A stretch of DNA of 64,000 nucleotides from Seminavis robusta (GCA_903772945.1 CAICTM010000433.1:1-64000); one strand, 5' to 3'. Numbered from the stretch's first letter, positions 32,101 to 42,281 are shown. Numbers and translations are program-made. Notes: a model not told the origin generated them from the sequence alone.

Positions 32101-33099
32101 TCATGACAAACTTTCTGCAGCAGCATCATTCATTGCCAGCTCTTTCTGACCGGACTGATTCTCTTCCGTTTCAGTGACACCCATTTCCTCATCGCCGGGG
32201 GGACACTCACCATTGTCTACTAAAGTTTGAAGCTTGCGCTTCACTTCTTCCATGTTGTCAGCAATGTTGGGCATACTAGTGGTAACGTCCGTTTCGGGCT
32301 GATGAAGACTCAGGGGCTTTACGTTTTTGCTTTGCTTTCGTTGTAAATTGTAGTACCTCAGAAGAAATAGCGAACAGGTCCATGACAGTATGCCAAGTCC
32401 CATGTAAAGAAAGCCACACACCACTGATAGGATAACCAATCGATTTCCAGCCTTGTTGATTGTGCCATCAACTACTCGTCGGGTACCAATCACTTGCCAA
32501 CAAGCCCAGACCACACAAAGAAGGTAATACACTGCCAAGACCCTGTCATACAATAGGACCAGGCGAATGCGATCCCATGAATTAGGGGCTGTGCTGGCAA
32601 AAGCCTGGTCGGATCTGACTGTTCTAGAGCTTCCACGGGGATGGTCCACAGTGACGTACGGTGTTTCAAGGCTCGAGGAATCAACACCCTCTTTGGTCAT
32701 GGGTGTCAAATCAATTGACAACGATTCTTGGGGCCGGGGAATTTCTCGAATCAGCTGCACTGTGTAGACTGATACCCCCAAGTGCATGGCTGTCAGAAGT
32801 GTGTTGAAGAAGAGCCATTGGGAACGGCAATCTGGGGAAAAGAAAGACACTAGACCGTAGGCAAATGGTGGCATATTCAGGGCAAATGTCACAAAGAGGT
32901 ATGGGAAGAAGGCGGAGGTTGCCAGGTCTTTGAACTCCGCACAAACCACGCTCACAATGGACGTGACTCCAGCGCAGTTCTTATCTATATCGTCAAAGGT
33001 TTCCTTGTTTTCGCTTCGAACTTTGCTGGCTATAGATTCGATCTGTTCAGATGCTGATGATGCCAAAGCAACGCATTCCTTGGCAGCAATGGCGGCCAT
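32101..33099 (-). CDS. Four-helix membrane protein, tandem paralog 1
   Basis: Single exon, 332 aa from the ATG at 33099 (upstream only a TTG). Four hydrophobic helices at about residues 63-87 (FFPYLFVTFALNMPPFAYGLVSF), 94-116, 185-205 and 220-248. A hydrophilic loop of about 65 residues separates helices 2 and 3 and holds KEGVDSSSLETPYVTVDHP. The N-terminus is predicted helical (AKECVALASSASEQIESIASK); the C-terminus is acidic. It aligns along its full membrane part with the gene at 33,864-34,898, same strand, so the two are a tandem duplication. I do not recognise a named family. Function unknown. Confidence 0.75.
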   Translation of the reverse strand: MAAIAAKECVALASSASEQIESIASKVRSENKETFDDIDKNCAGVTSIVSVVCAEFKDLATSAFFPYLFVTFALNMPPFAYGLVSFFSPDCRSQWLFFNTLLTAMHLGVSVYTVQLIREIPRPQESLSIDLTPMTKEGVDSSSLETPYVTVDHPRGSSRTVRSDQAFASTAPNSWDRIRLVLLYDRVLAVYYLLCVVWACWQVIGTRRVVDGTINKAGNRLVILSVVCGFLYMGLGILSWTCSLFLLRYYNLQRKQSKNVKPLSLHQPETDVTTSMPNIADNMEEVKRKLQTLVDNGECPPGDEEMGVTETEENQSGQKELAMNDAAAESLS

Positions 33100-33863
33100 G
33101 TTGGGGGATTTGGAGGGTGGCAAGGTTCAGCACTCAGCACTTGCTCCCTTTCTGTCAGGCTGCGGGAGCTCAAGCAAAGCACCAATATTAGTACAGTATT
33201 AGTCAAGCTGACAGCAGACAGCAGCACACGAGAGCATTACGAAAAGTGTGAAGGGGATTTCTCTGTGGTTTTCAACGGTTGGGGCTCTTCTTAAGTATCA
33301 TTACTTTGTTTAAGGTAATTAGCGATGATTTCCTCATCGCGCGGCGGCACTCTGTAAATAAAATTACCTCGCTGTTACGACAGTAAGGTTGACGGTACCG
33401 GTACGTACATCGTACCGGTACCTGGAAAAGGGTTAATTTTGGTTACGGAACTATCGGGTCTGTTGCCATGGCAATTCTATCTGTGCTATGCTTCTTGTCA
33501 TTTATTTTTTAGCTAGTAGCTTCCTTTATTACAGTCGTAGTATTTGAGGATCTTACAGCGGAAAAACAAACCCTTTTTTCTGGTCTTGGCTATCGTTTGG
33601 GTTCTTCCCCTTCGGTCTGGCAAGTCGCTACTGGTACAGACTTGCTTGCTTGATTGAATCATTCATCCAGGCGATACGAGTTTTGTTGCTTGGGGCCACT
33701 TGGCGAGTGGAACCGTACCGTTATTGCGTGTGGCATTGCGACTATTTGAGGCAGAATCAAATGTTTGCTGTGCCAAAGGAGACCAGAAACCGATGCATAG
33801 ACGAAATAATAATGATTACATGTACGTCGCACAGTCAACCAACCCATGCCAACAGTCCTCACG
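33100..33863. other. Spacer between tandem paralogs
   Basis: No gene. Contains GGTACCGGTACGTAC-type palindromes near 33,395-33,422. It must hold the promoter of the paralog at 32,101-33,099 and the 3' end of the one at 33,864. Confidence 0.4.
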
Positions 33864-34898
33864 CTAAGCTAGCTGCCCTTTGCTTGCATGTCTTTTTGCG
33901 GCTAGTGCCCCAGCAAGTACACCAAGGCCTAAGTACACACATCCACAGATCACTGAGGGGATAGCAAAATCAGTGCATGACTCATCAATGACCTCATCAA
34001 GTACTTGTTTGATACCGATAGCTTGCCAGACCATCCAAAAAACACAGAGAATGTAGTAGGTAGTCATGACCTTGTCATGGAAGAGGACCATCTGAATGCG
34101 CTCCCGTGAATTGGGGGCAGTGCTAGCCAAAGAAGGTCTTGATCTGCCAGTTCTAGATTTGTCATTGGGACGATCCACAGCGACATAAGGGGTTTCAAGA
34201 CTGGAGGCATCAACACCTTCTTTCTTTGATGTTGGAATATCAGCTGACAAGGCATCTTGGGGCTGGAGGACTGCTTTGATCAGATGCACCATGTAGACCG
34301 GAACTCCCAAATGCATGGCTGCCAAGAGGGTGTTGAAGAAGAGCCACCTTGAATGGCAATTCAGTGAATGCATGGATGCCAGGCCATACGCAAGTGGTAG
34401 TACATTCAGCACAAAGGTGACAAAAAGGTATGGGAAAAACGAAGAGGCTCGAATTTCCTTGAGTTCTTCCAAGACCACAGTTGAATCAACATTGGCTTCA
34501 GAACAGTTCACGGTGGAAAAGTTTGCTTCGACATCGTTGCCTGGGGAACAGTTGCCTGGGGAACAGTTGCCTGGGGAACAGTTGCCAGTGTCAAAGGTTT
34601 CCGCTTCGCTTCGCACTTTGATGGCCTTCTTTTGCATGTGAGCCCTCAGGCTCTCCAGTTGATCCTTGAGAGCCAAGACTTCGTCCCGGTCATCATCAGC
34701 CTTGTCCAATTTCCTTCCCACACGGGACGTCAGACTCTCCAAATGGTCTTCGACTGCCTGGTCTTGTTTTTTTGCCAAGAGAAACTTCAGATTCTCCAAC
34801 TTTCCCTTGAGGACCAGCATGTCGTTACCGTCGCCATCATCCTTCGGAGATTGAGTCACAAGAAGTGCGCTGTTGTCGGGAATACCTTCTTCAGCCAT
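33864..34898 (-). CDS. Four-helix membrane protein, tandem paralog 2
   Basis: Single exon, 344 aa from the ATG at 34898. It shares with its neighbour FFPYLFVTFVLNVLPLAYGL, WLFFNTLLAAMHLGVPVY, KEGVDASSLETPYVAVD, RSRPSLASTAPNSRERIQMVL and the last two helices, but not the N-terminus. Its N-terminal 100 residues are Leu/Lys/Glu-rich with two similar segments (VLKGKLENLKFLLAKKQDQ and ALKDQLESLRAHMQKK), probably a coiled coil. Next comes an exact triple NCSPG repeat encoded by a 15 bp tandem (34,538-34,585). It ends soon after helix 4 and lacks the acidic tail of paralog 1. TTTTTTTCACTCCAG-G just upstream of the ATG could be a 3' splice site of a leader intron. Function unknown. Confidence 0.75.
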   Translation of the reverse strand: MAEEGIPDNSALLVTQSPKDDGDGNDMLVLKGKLENLKFLLAKKQDQAVEDHLESLTSRVGRKLDKADDDRDEVLALKDQLESLRAHMQKKAIKVRSEAETFDTGNCSPGNCSPGNCSPGNDVEANFSTVNCSEANVDSTVVLEELKEIRASSFFPYLFVTFVLNVLPLAYGLASMHSLNCHSRWLFFNTLLAAMHLGVPVYMVHLIKAVLQPQDALSADIPTSKKEGVDASSLETPYVAVDRPNDKSRTGRSRPSLASTAPNSRERIQMVLFHDKVMTTYYILCVFWMVWQAIGIKQVLDEVIDESCTDFAIPSVICGCVYLGLGVLAGALAAKRHASKGQLA

Positions 34899-35447
34899 TG
34901 TGGGGTCACCTGGAGTGAAAAAAACCAAAAGAGAACGTATTGCGAGTACAGTGGTACAATAGTAGATAGCAAGCTGGAGCTTGATAAAAAAATAAAATGG
35001 ATGACAGTAAACTGATTCGAATTCCTAAACGAGTGGGAGTACAGAAATAATTGATCAAGGTTACTGGATAAGATCGCACCTTTTGTGGGCCAAGCTACAT
35101 GCAGTACAACCAACAGCTGATCGTCATCCGTTGGACGAGCCTACTACACTGTGTAGTAGCTAGCTACGGTAACTTCCAATGTTCCAACCACCCGATTAGT
35201 CTCCATGGCGTTGATTGATGGAAAATCTAAATGAGAAAAGCAAAAAGGGTGCGCCATGAGAAATCAGCGAGAGTCGAGTCCTCCTGCTACCGTACTCGTA
35301 CCGCACCGATAGCTTCTTCCACGTCCACGTTCTGCGGAGCTTTAGTATTTTAAGCTAGCTAAACTGTAATAGCTGTCTTTTCTTCCTCTAACTGGCTGGC
35401 GATCGTGGAAGTCGTTAAAGTCGCTGCCTTTCGATTCAAGTCGCAGC
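34899..35447. other. Intergenic region upstream of paralog 2
   Basis: No gene recognised. It contains AGCT runs (35,157-35,164 and 35,353-35,360) and a stretch of GTCG-rich words near 35,409-35,450 that continues into the inverted-repeat-flanked block downstream. Confidence 0.35.
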
Positions 35448-36232
35448 AAGTTGCGCAAATTGCGATATTAAGTCATTCCAAGAAACCGCAAAAGTCTCGA
35501 ATAAACAGTCGATCTGGTGCGAGGAATCTGGGGAATGGGGATTCTTAAGAATCATTTTGTTCTTTTTGCTGATTCTTAAGAATCATCAGGCATCCAGTAT
35601 GCAACCTAATATACTAGCAATATGGGCTTCATAGCTAGCAATGCTATCCCCTGATACTATCTGCTAACCAACAACAATGTTTGCTGATAAGACAAGCCTT
35701 GTAATGATGCATTAGTGCATACCAAAACCATTGCAATGGAGTCTTTCTTGATTTTTACAAGTATTCCCAAGATTCAGCATATTTGCATTGAGGATTCTTA
35801 AGAATCATCATAATTTGGAGAGGATTCTTAAGAATCAGCAAATTCCATTCAATGATTCTTAAGAATCAGCATTTTTCATTGCTGATTCTTAAGAATCATC
35901 TAGCTTTTTCTTAAGAATCTGATTTTGAAAAAACTGATTCTTAAGAATCATTTGCTGATTCTTAAGAATCATCAATTTCCAAGAATCTGGAAAATTCTGA
36001 TTCTTAAGAATAGTCTGATTCTTAATTAAGAATCCTTGAATCCTTGTCTACCCAGTATTTGATTCTTAAGAATCATAATTTTCCCAAGATTTTTTCCTGA
36101 TTCTTAAGAATAATCTGATTCTTAAGACTCCTCATAACAGATCCAAGTCTTGTAAGTTGCAATAATGTCAATCGAAGTCGCGATTTTGTACCGGTACTAC
36201 TAGTCGTGAAAACCACGCGATTTGCGCGACTT
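35448..36232. repeat. Block with inverted ends enclosing a palindrome array
   Basis: AAGTTGCGCAAATTGCG at 35448-35464 and CGCGATTTGCGCGACTT at 36216-36232 are inverted copies (15 of 17). Between them lies the GATTCTTAAGAATC array. The layout resembles a short non-autonomous element, but I find no clear target duplication. Ends and nature are uncertain. Confidence 0.4.
35540..36130. repeat. Array of GATTCTTAAGAATC palindromes
   Basis: The 14-base perfect palindrome GATTCTTAAGAATC occurs nine times exactly (starting near 35540, 35571, 35793, 35823, 35854, 35884, 35936, 35957, 36061) plus about five near copies, one with a TTAA duplication in its centre. Several are spaced about 30 bp apart (35793, 35823, 35854, 35884). 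Flanks often read CTGATTCTTAAGAATCATC. A gap of about 200 bp without copies lies at 35,590-35,785. The array ends about 135 bp before the start codon of the BTB gene. Confidence 0.9.
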
Positions 36233-36265
36233 TTTCAGGAAAGTCGTTATCGGTAAGTATGTCGA

Positions 36266-37489
36266 ATGTCACAATCATTTGTTATCACAGATGGTTTGCT
36301 TCCCCGATACTGTCGCAATCTGTGTTCCTGGACAATGAGTGGCTCCTCCCAGGATGTGCCATCCTCTGGTAAATTCAAACCAAGTTGCATTCGTTCCTCT
36401 ATGGAGCCCGATGTGAAAATTGTGGTCGGTGGGCGAGTCTACCAAGAGTACAGTCAATCGCTGTCCTGCTGGAGTGGATTCTTTGATCGAGCACTTTGCA
36501 GCGGTATGAAAGAGTCAACCACAAAATCGTTTGAATTCCCAGATAGAAAACCAGAAGAGTGGGAATGGCTAGTGGAGTTGATGGCACCAATGTCAGGCAA
36601 GCAGGTAACGGAGGAAAATGTGTATACCGCCCTGTCGTGGTTTGACGAGTTGTGCTGTGTCAAAGGGATAGAGGAGTGTGACAAGGTCCTTGAAATGAAG
36701 GTCCAGGTTGATATCAACCGTAACCAGGTGTCATTTTCAGGAAATTGCTTCCGGACCAACAGTGACGAGAAGAATTTGAAGAATGCCGTTGAAACCCTCT
36801 TGGATGCCCTTTCAACTAGCTTTCGGTACAATCTGAAGCGTTTGAAAGCAAGATGCATTGATTTCATGCAACAGGCTATTGAAAATGTCATGTGCCTTTT
36901 TGAAATTGAGCAAATCACTAGATTCGTTTTCTTGCTTACGACCTATGTTGAATGCAAGGAAAAGCTCTTGGGTTCGCTCATGAAAAATTTGCCCTCTTCT
37001 ATGGCAGACATGCCAGACGATGAGCTCCTCAGACAGGATCTACTACCAGTCTTTTTACACACGGAGGCGGCTAGAAGAGAAAGTGAAAGTAAATTGAAAA
37101 GGCGTAGAGATGCTGTGCGTGACGCAGAAAAGGAAGGTGTTGCGCCCCCAGAGATTGTGGTTGAAGGAGCTGGGCAGCGCGCTGTGAATGGCACGTACGC
37201 CCGAGATGGCTGGTTTGAAGCTTCCGCAATGTACTCAATGCGTGGGAGGTACAATGGAGAAGCCTGTGTTTTTCGATTGTTTCAGTGCCGCGTCATCAAT
37301 GACACATGCCACTGGTATATTTCAACGGTTCCCCGTCACAGTCAACCAGGAACAACCGCTGATATTGACTTTTACACAGCACCAGTTCTAGACAACTGTA
37401 TTGACTTCCCACCAGCAAGAACTTGGACCAGATCAAACGAAGGGGTGGCTCCGCCACCAAGAGTTATTCTTCCCACTGGCTGGAGCTAG
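36266..37489 (+). CDS. BTB/POZ-domain protein with C-terminal 'VNGTY' domain
   Basis: Single exon, 407 aa. The BTB fold starts at about residue 46: MEPDVKIVVGGRVYQEYSQSL, then CWSGFFDRAL and MKESTTKSFEFPDRKPEEWEWL, a form widespread in diatom BTB proteins. An alpha-helical middle follows (to about 290) with a charged stretch (ARRESESKLKRRRDAVRDAEKEG). The C-terminal 110 residues start with IVVEGAGQRAVNGTYARDG, a small beta-rich repeat domain found next to BTB, kinase or U-box domains in heterokont proteins (from memory, not searched). BTB proteins are often adaptors for cullin-3 ubiquitin ligases; that role is inference. The start could also be the Met of MSGSSQDVPSS. The palindrome array lies directly upstream. 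Confidence 0.82.
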   Translation: MSQSFVITDGLLPRYCRNLCSWTMSGSSQDVPSSGKFKPSCIRSSMEPDVKIVVGGRVYQEYSQSLSCWSGFFDRALCSGMKESTTKSFEFPDRKPEEWEWLVELMAPMSGKQVTEENVYTALSWFDELCCVKGIEECDKVLEMKVQVDINRNQVSFSGNCFRTNSDEKNLKNAVETLLDALSTSFRYNLKRLKARCIDFMQQAIENVMCLFEIEQITRFVFLLTTYVECKEKLLGSLMKNLPSSMADMPDDELLRQDLLPVFLHTEAARRESESKLKRRRDAVRDAEKEGVAPPEIVVEGAGQRAVNGTYARDGWFEASAMYSMRGRYNGEACVFRLFQCRVINDTCHWYISTVPRHSQPGTTADIDFYTAPVLDNCIDFPPARTWTRSNEGVAPPPRVILPTGWS

Positions 37490-37740
37490 ACTAGGGATCG
37501 AGACATTCGATGGAATGATGAATCGATCTCCGGATCCAACACACTCCATCTTTGTCACGTTGACGAAACTATTTTTCATGCAGTTCGCCGTCCAGACCTA
37601 CCTTACAAGATGCACGTTCATATTAGCTGTTATGGTCTTTTTTACTGTAGGTTGTTGCTGATGATGCGTTTCCTCAAAACTAAATACGGCTACTACCGTA
37701 TTGCTGCTCTCTTATCTCTACTGGTGGTAGAGAGAGAGTG

Positions 37741-39037
37741 TTACATTTTGTCGGAGTAGTTGTTGTTGGCTTTGGCCTTGGCACCTGATGCTTCTCTGCC
37801 TCTGAGAACCAATGCTTTTTCCTTCTCCTCTTTCTGCGCCGCATACTTTTCTCGCTGGCGTTCCCGACACCTCATGCACTTGGTAGCATGACCCTTGTCT
37901 CCAAAGGCCGCCCAGCACCGAAAGTTCTTGCAACCCTTGCACCATTTGATTTCCATGCCGGTACTGGCAATAATCCACACGTTGACATCACAGAGAGTGC
38001 ACAATCCTTTGTTTTGAGTGGGGATGAACGCCACTTCGGCATTGGATTTTGATCCGGTCCGCATTTTCTGCTTGCTTTGCTTCATGGCTGCCGATGTAGG
38101 ACATGCCTGGCCACACATGACGCAGCAGCGAAGGTTGTCGGGTAGAGACAGTGAAGGAAAGTTCATGAGACTAATGAACTCGGGGACGGGGACGTCCTTT
38201 TGTGCGTCCATGTCGCTGTGAATATCAATCCATTCAAAAACAAAAAGAGAAGTAAGTTAGTATGGAAGAGCACTTGATGGCCATTGGACTGTATGTGAGC
38301 ACTTACCCCTGGAAGCGAGACGGAATGGGAGGTTTCATTCTAATACACCGTCGCTTGGAGTCGGGTACTTCAGAATAGTTGGCGATTGATTGTGCTACAG
38401 ACGCGTAGAGGTCATTAGCAGTTGGTGTAGGTACTCCTGAAGCGGTTGGCGAAGAGGCTGGGGGTTTCATGGTCACCAAATCAAAGTCTCGACTTCGTTT
38501 GAGTGATGACATTCTATTCATGAGAACATTACTATTGCTGTTGTTGGAGTTGCTGTTCCCAGAGGTGTCGCTGAGGGCCAGACCAGCAGCATGGTTGTTG
38601 TTGTGATGTGCTATCAGCAGTGCTCGCTGCTGCATGAGGATGGCAATTCGATCCTCGTACATATTTCTTTCCCATCGTTGCATTTTATCCCATCGTACTA
38701 TTTCCCGTTGGCGATCCGCTGCTGACATCTTGCGGAATTCTTCCATTTTCTTGGTGACAAAGGCAAAATCCGTGTCAATGCCAAGAATGTGCTTGGGAAC
38801 GGCCACCCAGTGATCTTTGCCCAGTTGAAACTCGTCTGGGAAAAACACGGCGTTCACATGCTCTGTGCTCGTCAAATCTACTCGACGTAAAAGATTCTCA
38901 TCTTTCATCGAGTACTTGGGAATGAACGGCCGATGATTCTCGGGAGACCCCGTTTCTCCGCCAGTCTCATCGTCGTCAATTTGTTGTTGTTGCTGCTGTT
39001 GTTGCTGCTGCTGTTGTGCTTGAAGGATGAGGTCCAT
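37741..39037 (-). CDS. Cys-cluster protein A (paralog of the gene at 46,927-50,556)
   Basis: Two exons: 38307-39037 and 37741-38215, with a 91 bp intron (GTAAGT...CACAG), 401 aa. The ATG at 39037 begins MDLILQAQ plus a poly-Gln run of about 12; an upstream in-frame GTG is not used. The middle (RRVDLTSTEHVNAVFFPDEF, WDKMQRWERNMYEDRI) is hydrophilic and likely helical. The junction KPPIPSRFQ-G-D is followed by a Cys-rich C-terminus: RCCVMCGQACP, GLCTLCDVNVW, IKWCKGCKNF, ATKCMRCRERQREKY, i.e. four CxxC pairs that could bind two zinc ions, then a Lys/Glu-rich helix. I recognise no named domain. KRRCIRMK could be a nuclear signal. The intron falls at the same place and phase as the last intron of its paralog. 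Confidence 0.8.
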
Positions 39038-40610
39038 TTTGTAATCAGGATTCGAAAGAAGGTTGTTGCCTTTTCCAAACAAAAAAAGCCGACGACTATC
39101 TACACAACTCAACACTTGAGGCTGGATATCACGGACCTCTCTAGTAGGATGCGACACCTTTCAAAAACAAGCCAGCAACCTACCGGCAATGATCAATCCA
39201 GGACGACGCCTTCTGGACAACAAGTCTGAGCTCTTCCCGAAGGTTGAATGAGAAAGAGTGTCGATTTTTGCGATAGAACAGCGATGGCTGACGGGCGCGT
39301 CTGTCTTCCTGTCGTTCGGCGATACCGATATCCTTACTATTAAGATAGATGTTGCCGGTATTGCCGGTACAGTATGGTGCCGGTACTGTACATACCAGTA
39401 CTGTAGGTATTGGAAACTGACTCGCACCGCAATTGTATGTGGCTCTTCGTTCGCAGTTTTGGTGCATGGCTCTCTGATGATAGCTCTCTTATTGCACGAC
39501 TTTGCATGTGAGCAGGTAGAGTAGGCAACATGTACATGTACCAACATATGTATGCCAAGTACCAGCGTATTCCCTGCGGGTTGCTAGCTATGTAGATATA
39601 TTATCATAGCTACAGCAAAGGTGAGGATCCGGAGGCTCGTGATTGTTTCGAGATTGAAACCGCTCGTAAGGACACCGGTACCGGTATGATGCTCCGACTC
39701 CCCAGAGATTATGGCGACGATGCCGTTCTGATCTGCCTAAGACCTGCTGAAATCTTTGACAAGAATCGAGAGAGGACACATAAAGTCTACGAGATGCCTT
39801 GTAGGCTAGTAGGCGCAACTACTCGAAAGCAAGAACTAGACACGATCCCAGCTCCTCGTGAACTCGCTCTACGGCTGCACGGGAATGTTTGCTTCTAATT
39901 ACCGGCAACTTGCAACTGGAGGTGAAGCACGATGTAGTGCCCGAAACCTGTGAACTTTAACGACGTCAAAGACTACGAAAAGGTAGCAAGCAAGTCAGAC
40001 TCCGATGCCCAACACCTCAACCATGGCTGTTCTCCAAAACTTCGAACCCAAAGCCATCACCCACGACCTTCAAGGAACAGTTTAGTATCTTGTTATGGCA
40101 TGCAACAAGTCAACCTTAGAATAAGCACTGTCAATACCTTTGGGGCACGACACTGCAGCCTACGCAACATGGAGCAACTCAAAATCCTGCAACGATCCAG
40201 AGAATCGCCAGAGAAGCTCAGCAACTCCTGCAACGAAATCGACAGGGCCTGCCAACACCAGTGCAGCACTTCACAAGTACCATAATGGCCTAGCCCAAGC
40301 ACTGATGATCCCCATGGGGTATGAAAAAGTCAAACAACCAAAATGCTACCACAGAGTCCAGCCTTTGTTTTAGCCATTCGGCAGTTTGAGTGTGAACTTG
40401 CTTTAGTCTTTTTGCTAAATCGTATGACGGTGCCATCTACTCCCTTTCTTTCATTTGCAAATGAGGTCCCCACCGTATCACACGAACAGTCAGCATTCCT
40501 GAAGCAAGAAGACGCAGAGTTGCCGTTGCGTTGCATGTTGGCATAATCAGGAACGAGTCGAGTCTTTGATCAGCACCCCGTGACACCAGCATGCTCTAAG
40601 TTTCTCCTCT
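39038..40610. other. Intergenic region, no gene recognised
   Basis: Open frames of 60-128 codons on both strands (for example 39,161-39,547 minus and 39,950-40,285 plus) overlap one another and show no motif. GCCGGTA/TACCGGTA words cluster near 39,352-39,410, and a GGACACCGGTACCGGTATG run lies near 39,669-39,687. Confidence 0.35.
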
Positions 40611-42281
40611 TCAGCGTTCTTCATTGATCGGCGAGACGGATTGAGCGGCTAAGTGCTGTCTTCGCATGCTGGACTTCGTTGCTTTCGGTTTTCCAATACC
40701 GAATGGCCCGAGCTTATCAACCATCGTCTCTTTAAGGAGGAATGGATCAACCCACTTCTTTCCTTTGCCGTTGTCATCTTTCACCAGAAAACGGGTTCCG
40801 ATAGTCAGGACTACCAAGCAAAACACGCAAACTACCAGCACACCCCACTGAGTAATGTAGATGAGCAGTCCTGACAGAGGACCAAATGCTTGGGGCGCAA
40901 AGGGCACGCCAATAGTCAAGGTGGATGAGAGCATGAACAAGACCCAGATCCTCAGACACATGCCATAGTTCCACCACGAGAACACCGCCGTAAGTTCCAT
41001 GGCAAAAACTACAACCATGCCAGCAGCTCTGAAGAAGGCGGGCGTTTGCAAAATCAAGTCTGCAAGGAGGTACTTTTTGATGGCTGCGCCGGAATACTGC
41101 CCCCGCAAAGCCAATTGTGCAATATAGCGATCATCAACCCAGCCGAGACCGGCCTCTCCCAATTTGGTGCAGCCCGCTGAATACAAGTGAAGGGACAACA
41201 CGAGCTTGTTGAATGCAGCCTCCAAGGTTTCGTAGTACTGGCTGCCATAGATCATTGCCAAGATTTGTGCGGCCAGATTGCCCATTGTCCACTGTGCCTC
41301 AATACTGAGGTGGGCCGTGTCGTAGCGACGATCAAGCTCAAATCGATAAACATAGATTGTAACTCCCACGATACCTGCAAGCTTCAGACCACAAGACAGA
41401 GCCATGTACTGTTTGTTGTGTAGCTTTCGTTGTAAAAACCAACTGTCCAACAGAGCAAGCAGAAAAAAGACAATGCTGTGGTATCCAGGTAAATGATAAA
41501 CCTTGTTCGCCCCATCCAGTGTAATACATTCAAAAAATACATCTGCAAGGTATCGTTTGAATAGAAGAGCCACTGGAGAGCTGAAGGGCCGGAAGAGAGC
41601 TTCTCTGGCAGATTTCGAGGATGGACCAAAGGGTCTTAGGTCGTTCGCCAACAATGTAGCTGGTATGGCCATGAGTATCCAGTAAATGATGGATTCCTGG
41701 TAATGTGAATCTTCTGGCATGAGGGCCCCCCAGTATTGTGGATCCAAATTGGTTTGTAGCTTTTTATAGCTCTCGTAGGCGAGAACGGAAACACGAGGCT
41801 TTGTTGACGTAAGATAGTCCCACCAGCTTATTTGCGTATTGTTGGCAAGAATTGCCACAGACAGCCACTGGACATGCAATCCATCCTCGATTGAAATTTG
41901 TCTCACTGCTAACTTTTCTTTCAAAGCTACTATTCTCGGGTCGTCCTTTTTGATCAAAGAAGAAGAAGTACTGCCTCCTCCTCGGATCGTCTCAACCAGT
42001 GCTTTTCCCGTGTCAAAATCTTGTACCTGGATTCCTGGAACGTTTTCAATGGGATCACCATTCTCCCAAAGATCCTTTTTGCCCTGTGGTAGGATGTAGC
42101 AAGCAAGTCCGATAAAAGCTCGATAGTCACTGCCCGAGCTGGGAGTATGAGAATACAAATCGGTAGATCGAAAAATCACCAATTCGTGCCCACTGAACTT
42201 GTTCACATATCCGCCAATAACAAAGATAATGGCGATTCCGAGAGCTATCCGGTGCTGTATTGCCGGAGGTAGAGCCGTCAT
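40611..42281 (-). CDS. Multi-pass membrane protein with HTTM-like region
   Basis: Single exon, 556 aa, ATG at 42281. An N-terminal helix (IALGIAIIFVIGGYV) precedes a soluble loop of about 150 residues; the rest holds about eight hydrophobic helices. YSAGCTKLGEAGLGWVDDRYIAQLAL recalls the horizontally transferred transmembrane (HTTM) domain of vitamin-K-dependent gamma-carboxylase relatives, where a 'Y-x-x-G-x-x-K-L...W-x-D/G' block follows helix 4, and FFRAAGMVVVFAMELTAVFSWW fits the next helix with its conserved Glu. The carboxylase lumenal part is absent, so carboxylation is not implied. The C-terminus is basic and cytosolic in character (KATKSSMRRQH). Neighbours give no functional hint. 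HTTM assignment is tentative. Confidence 0.7.
   Translation of the reverse strand: MTALPPAIQHRIALGIAIIFVIGGYVNKFSGHELVIFRSTDLYSHTPSSGSDYRAFIGLACYILPQGKKDLWENGDPIENVPGIQVQDFDTGKALVETIRGGGSTSSSLIKKDDPRIVALKEKLAVRQISIEDGLHVQWLSVAILANNTQISWWDYLTSTKPRVSVLAYESYKKLQTNLDPQYWGALMPEDSHYQESIIYWILMAIPATLLANDLRPFGPSSKSAREALFRPFSSPVALLFKRYLADVFFECITLDGANKVYHLPGYHSIVFFLLALLDSWFLQRKLHNKQYMALSCGLKLAGIVGVTIYVYRFELDRRYDTAHLSIEAQWTMGNLAAQILAMIYGSQYYETLEAAFNKLVLSLHLYSAGCTKLGEAGLGWVDDRYIAQLALRGQYSGAAIKKYLLADLILQTPAFFRAAGMVVVFAMELTAVFSWWNYGMCLRIWVLFMLSSTLTIGVPFAPQAFGPLSGLLIYITQWGVLVVCVFCLVVLTIGTRFLVKDDNGKGKKWVDPFLLKETMVDKLGPFGIGKPKATKSSMRRQHLAAQSVSPINEER

Noticed and set aside
35540-36130. CRISPR array or heat-shock element cluster
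   Set aside because: Repeats are palindromes with irregular spacing and no unique constant-length spacers, and the genes are eukaryotic; TTC and GAA are four bases apart, not the two needed for a heat-shock element.
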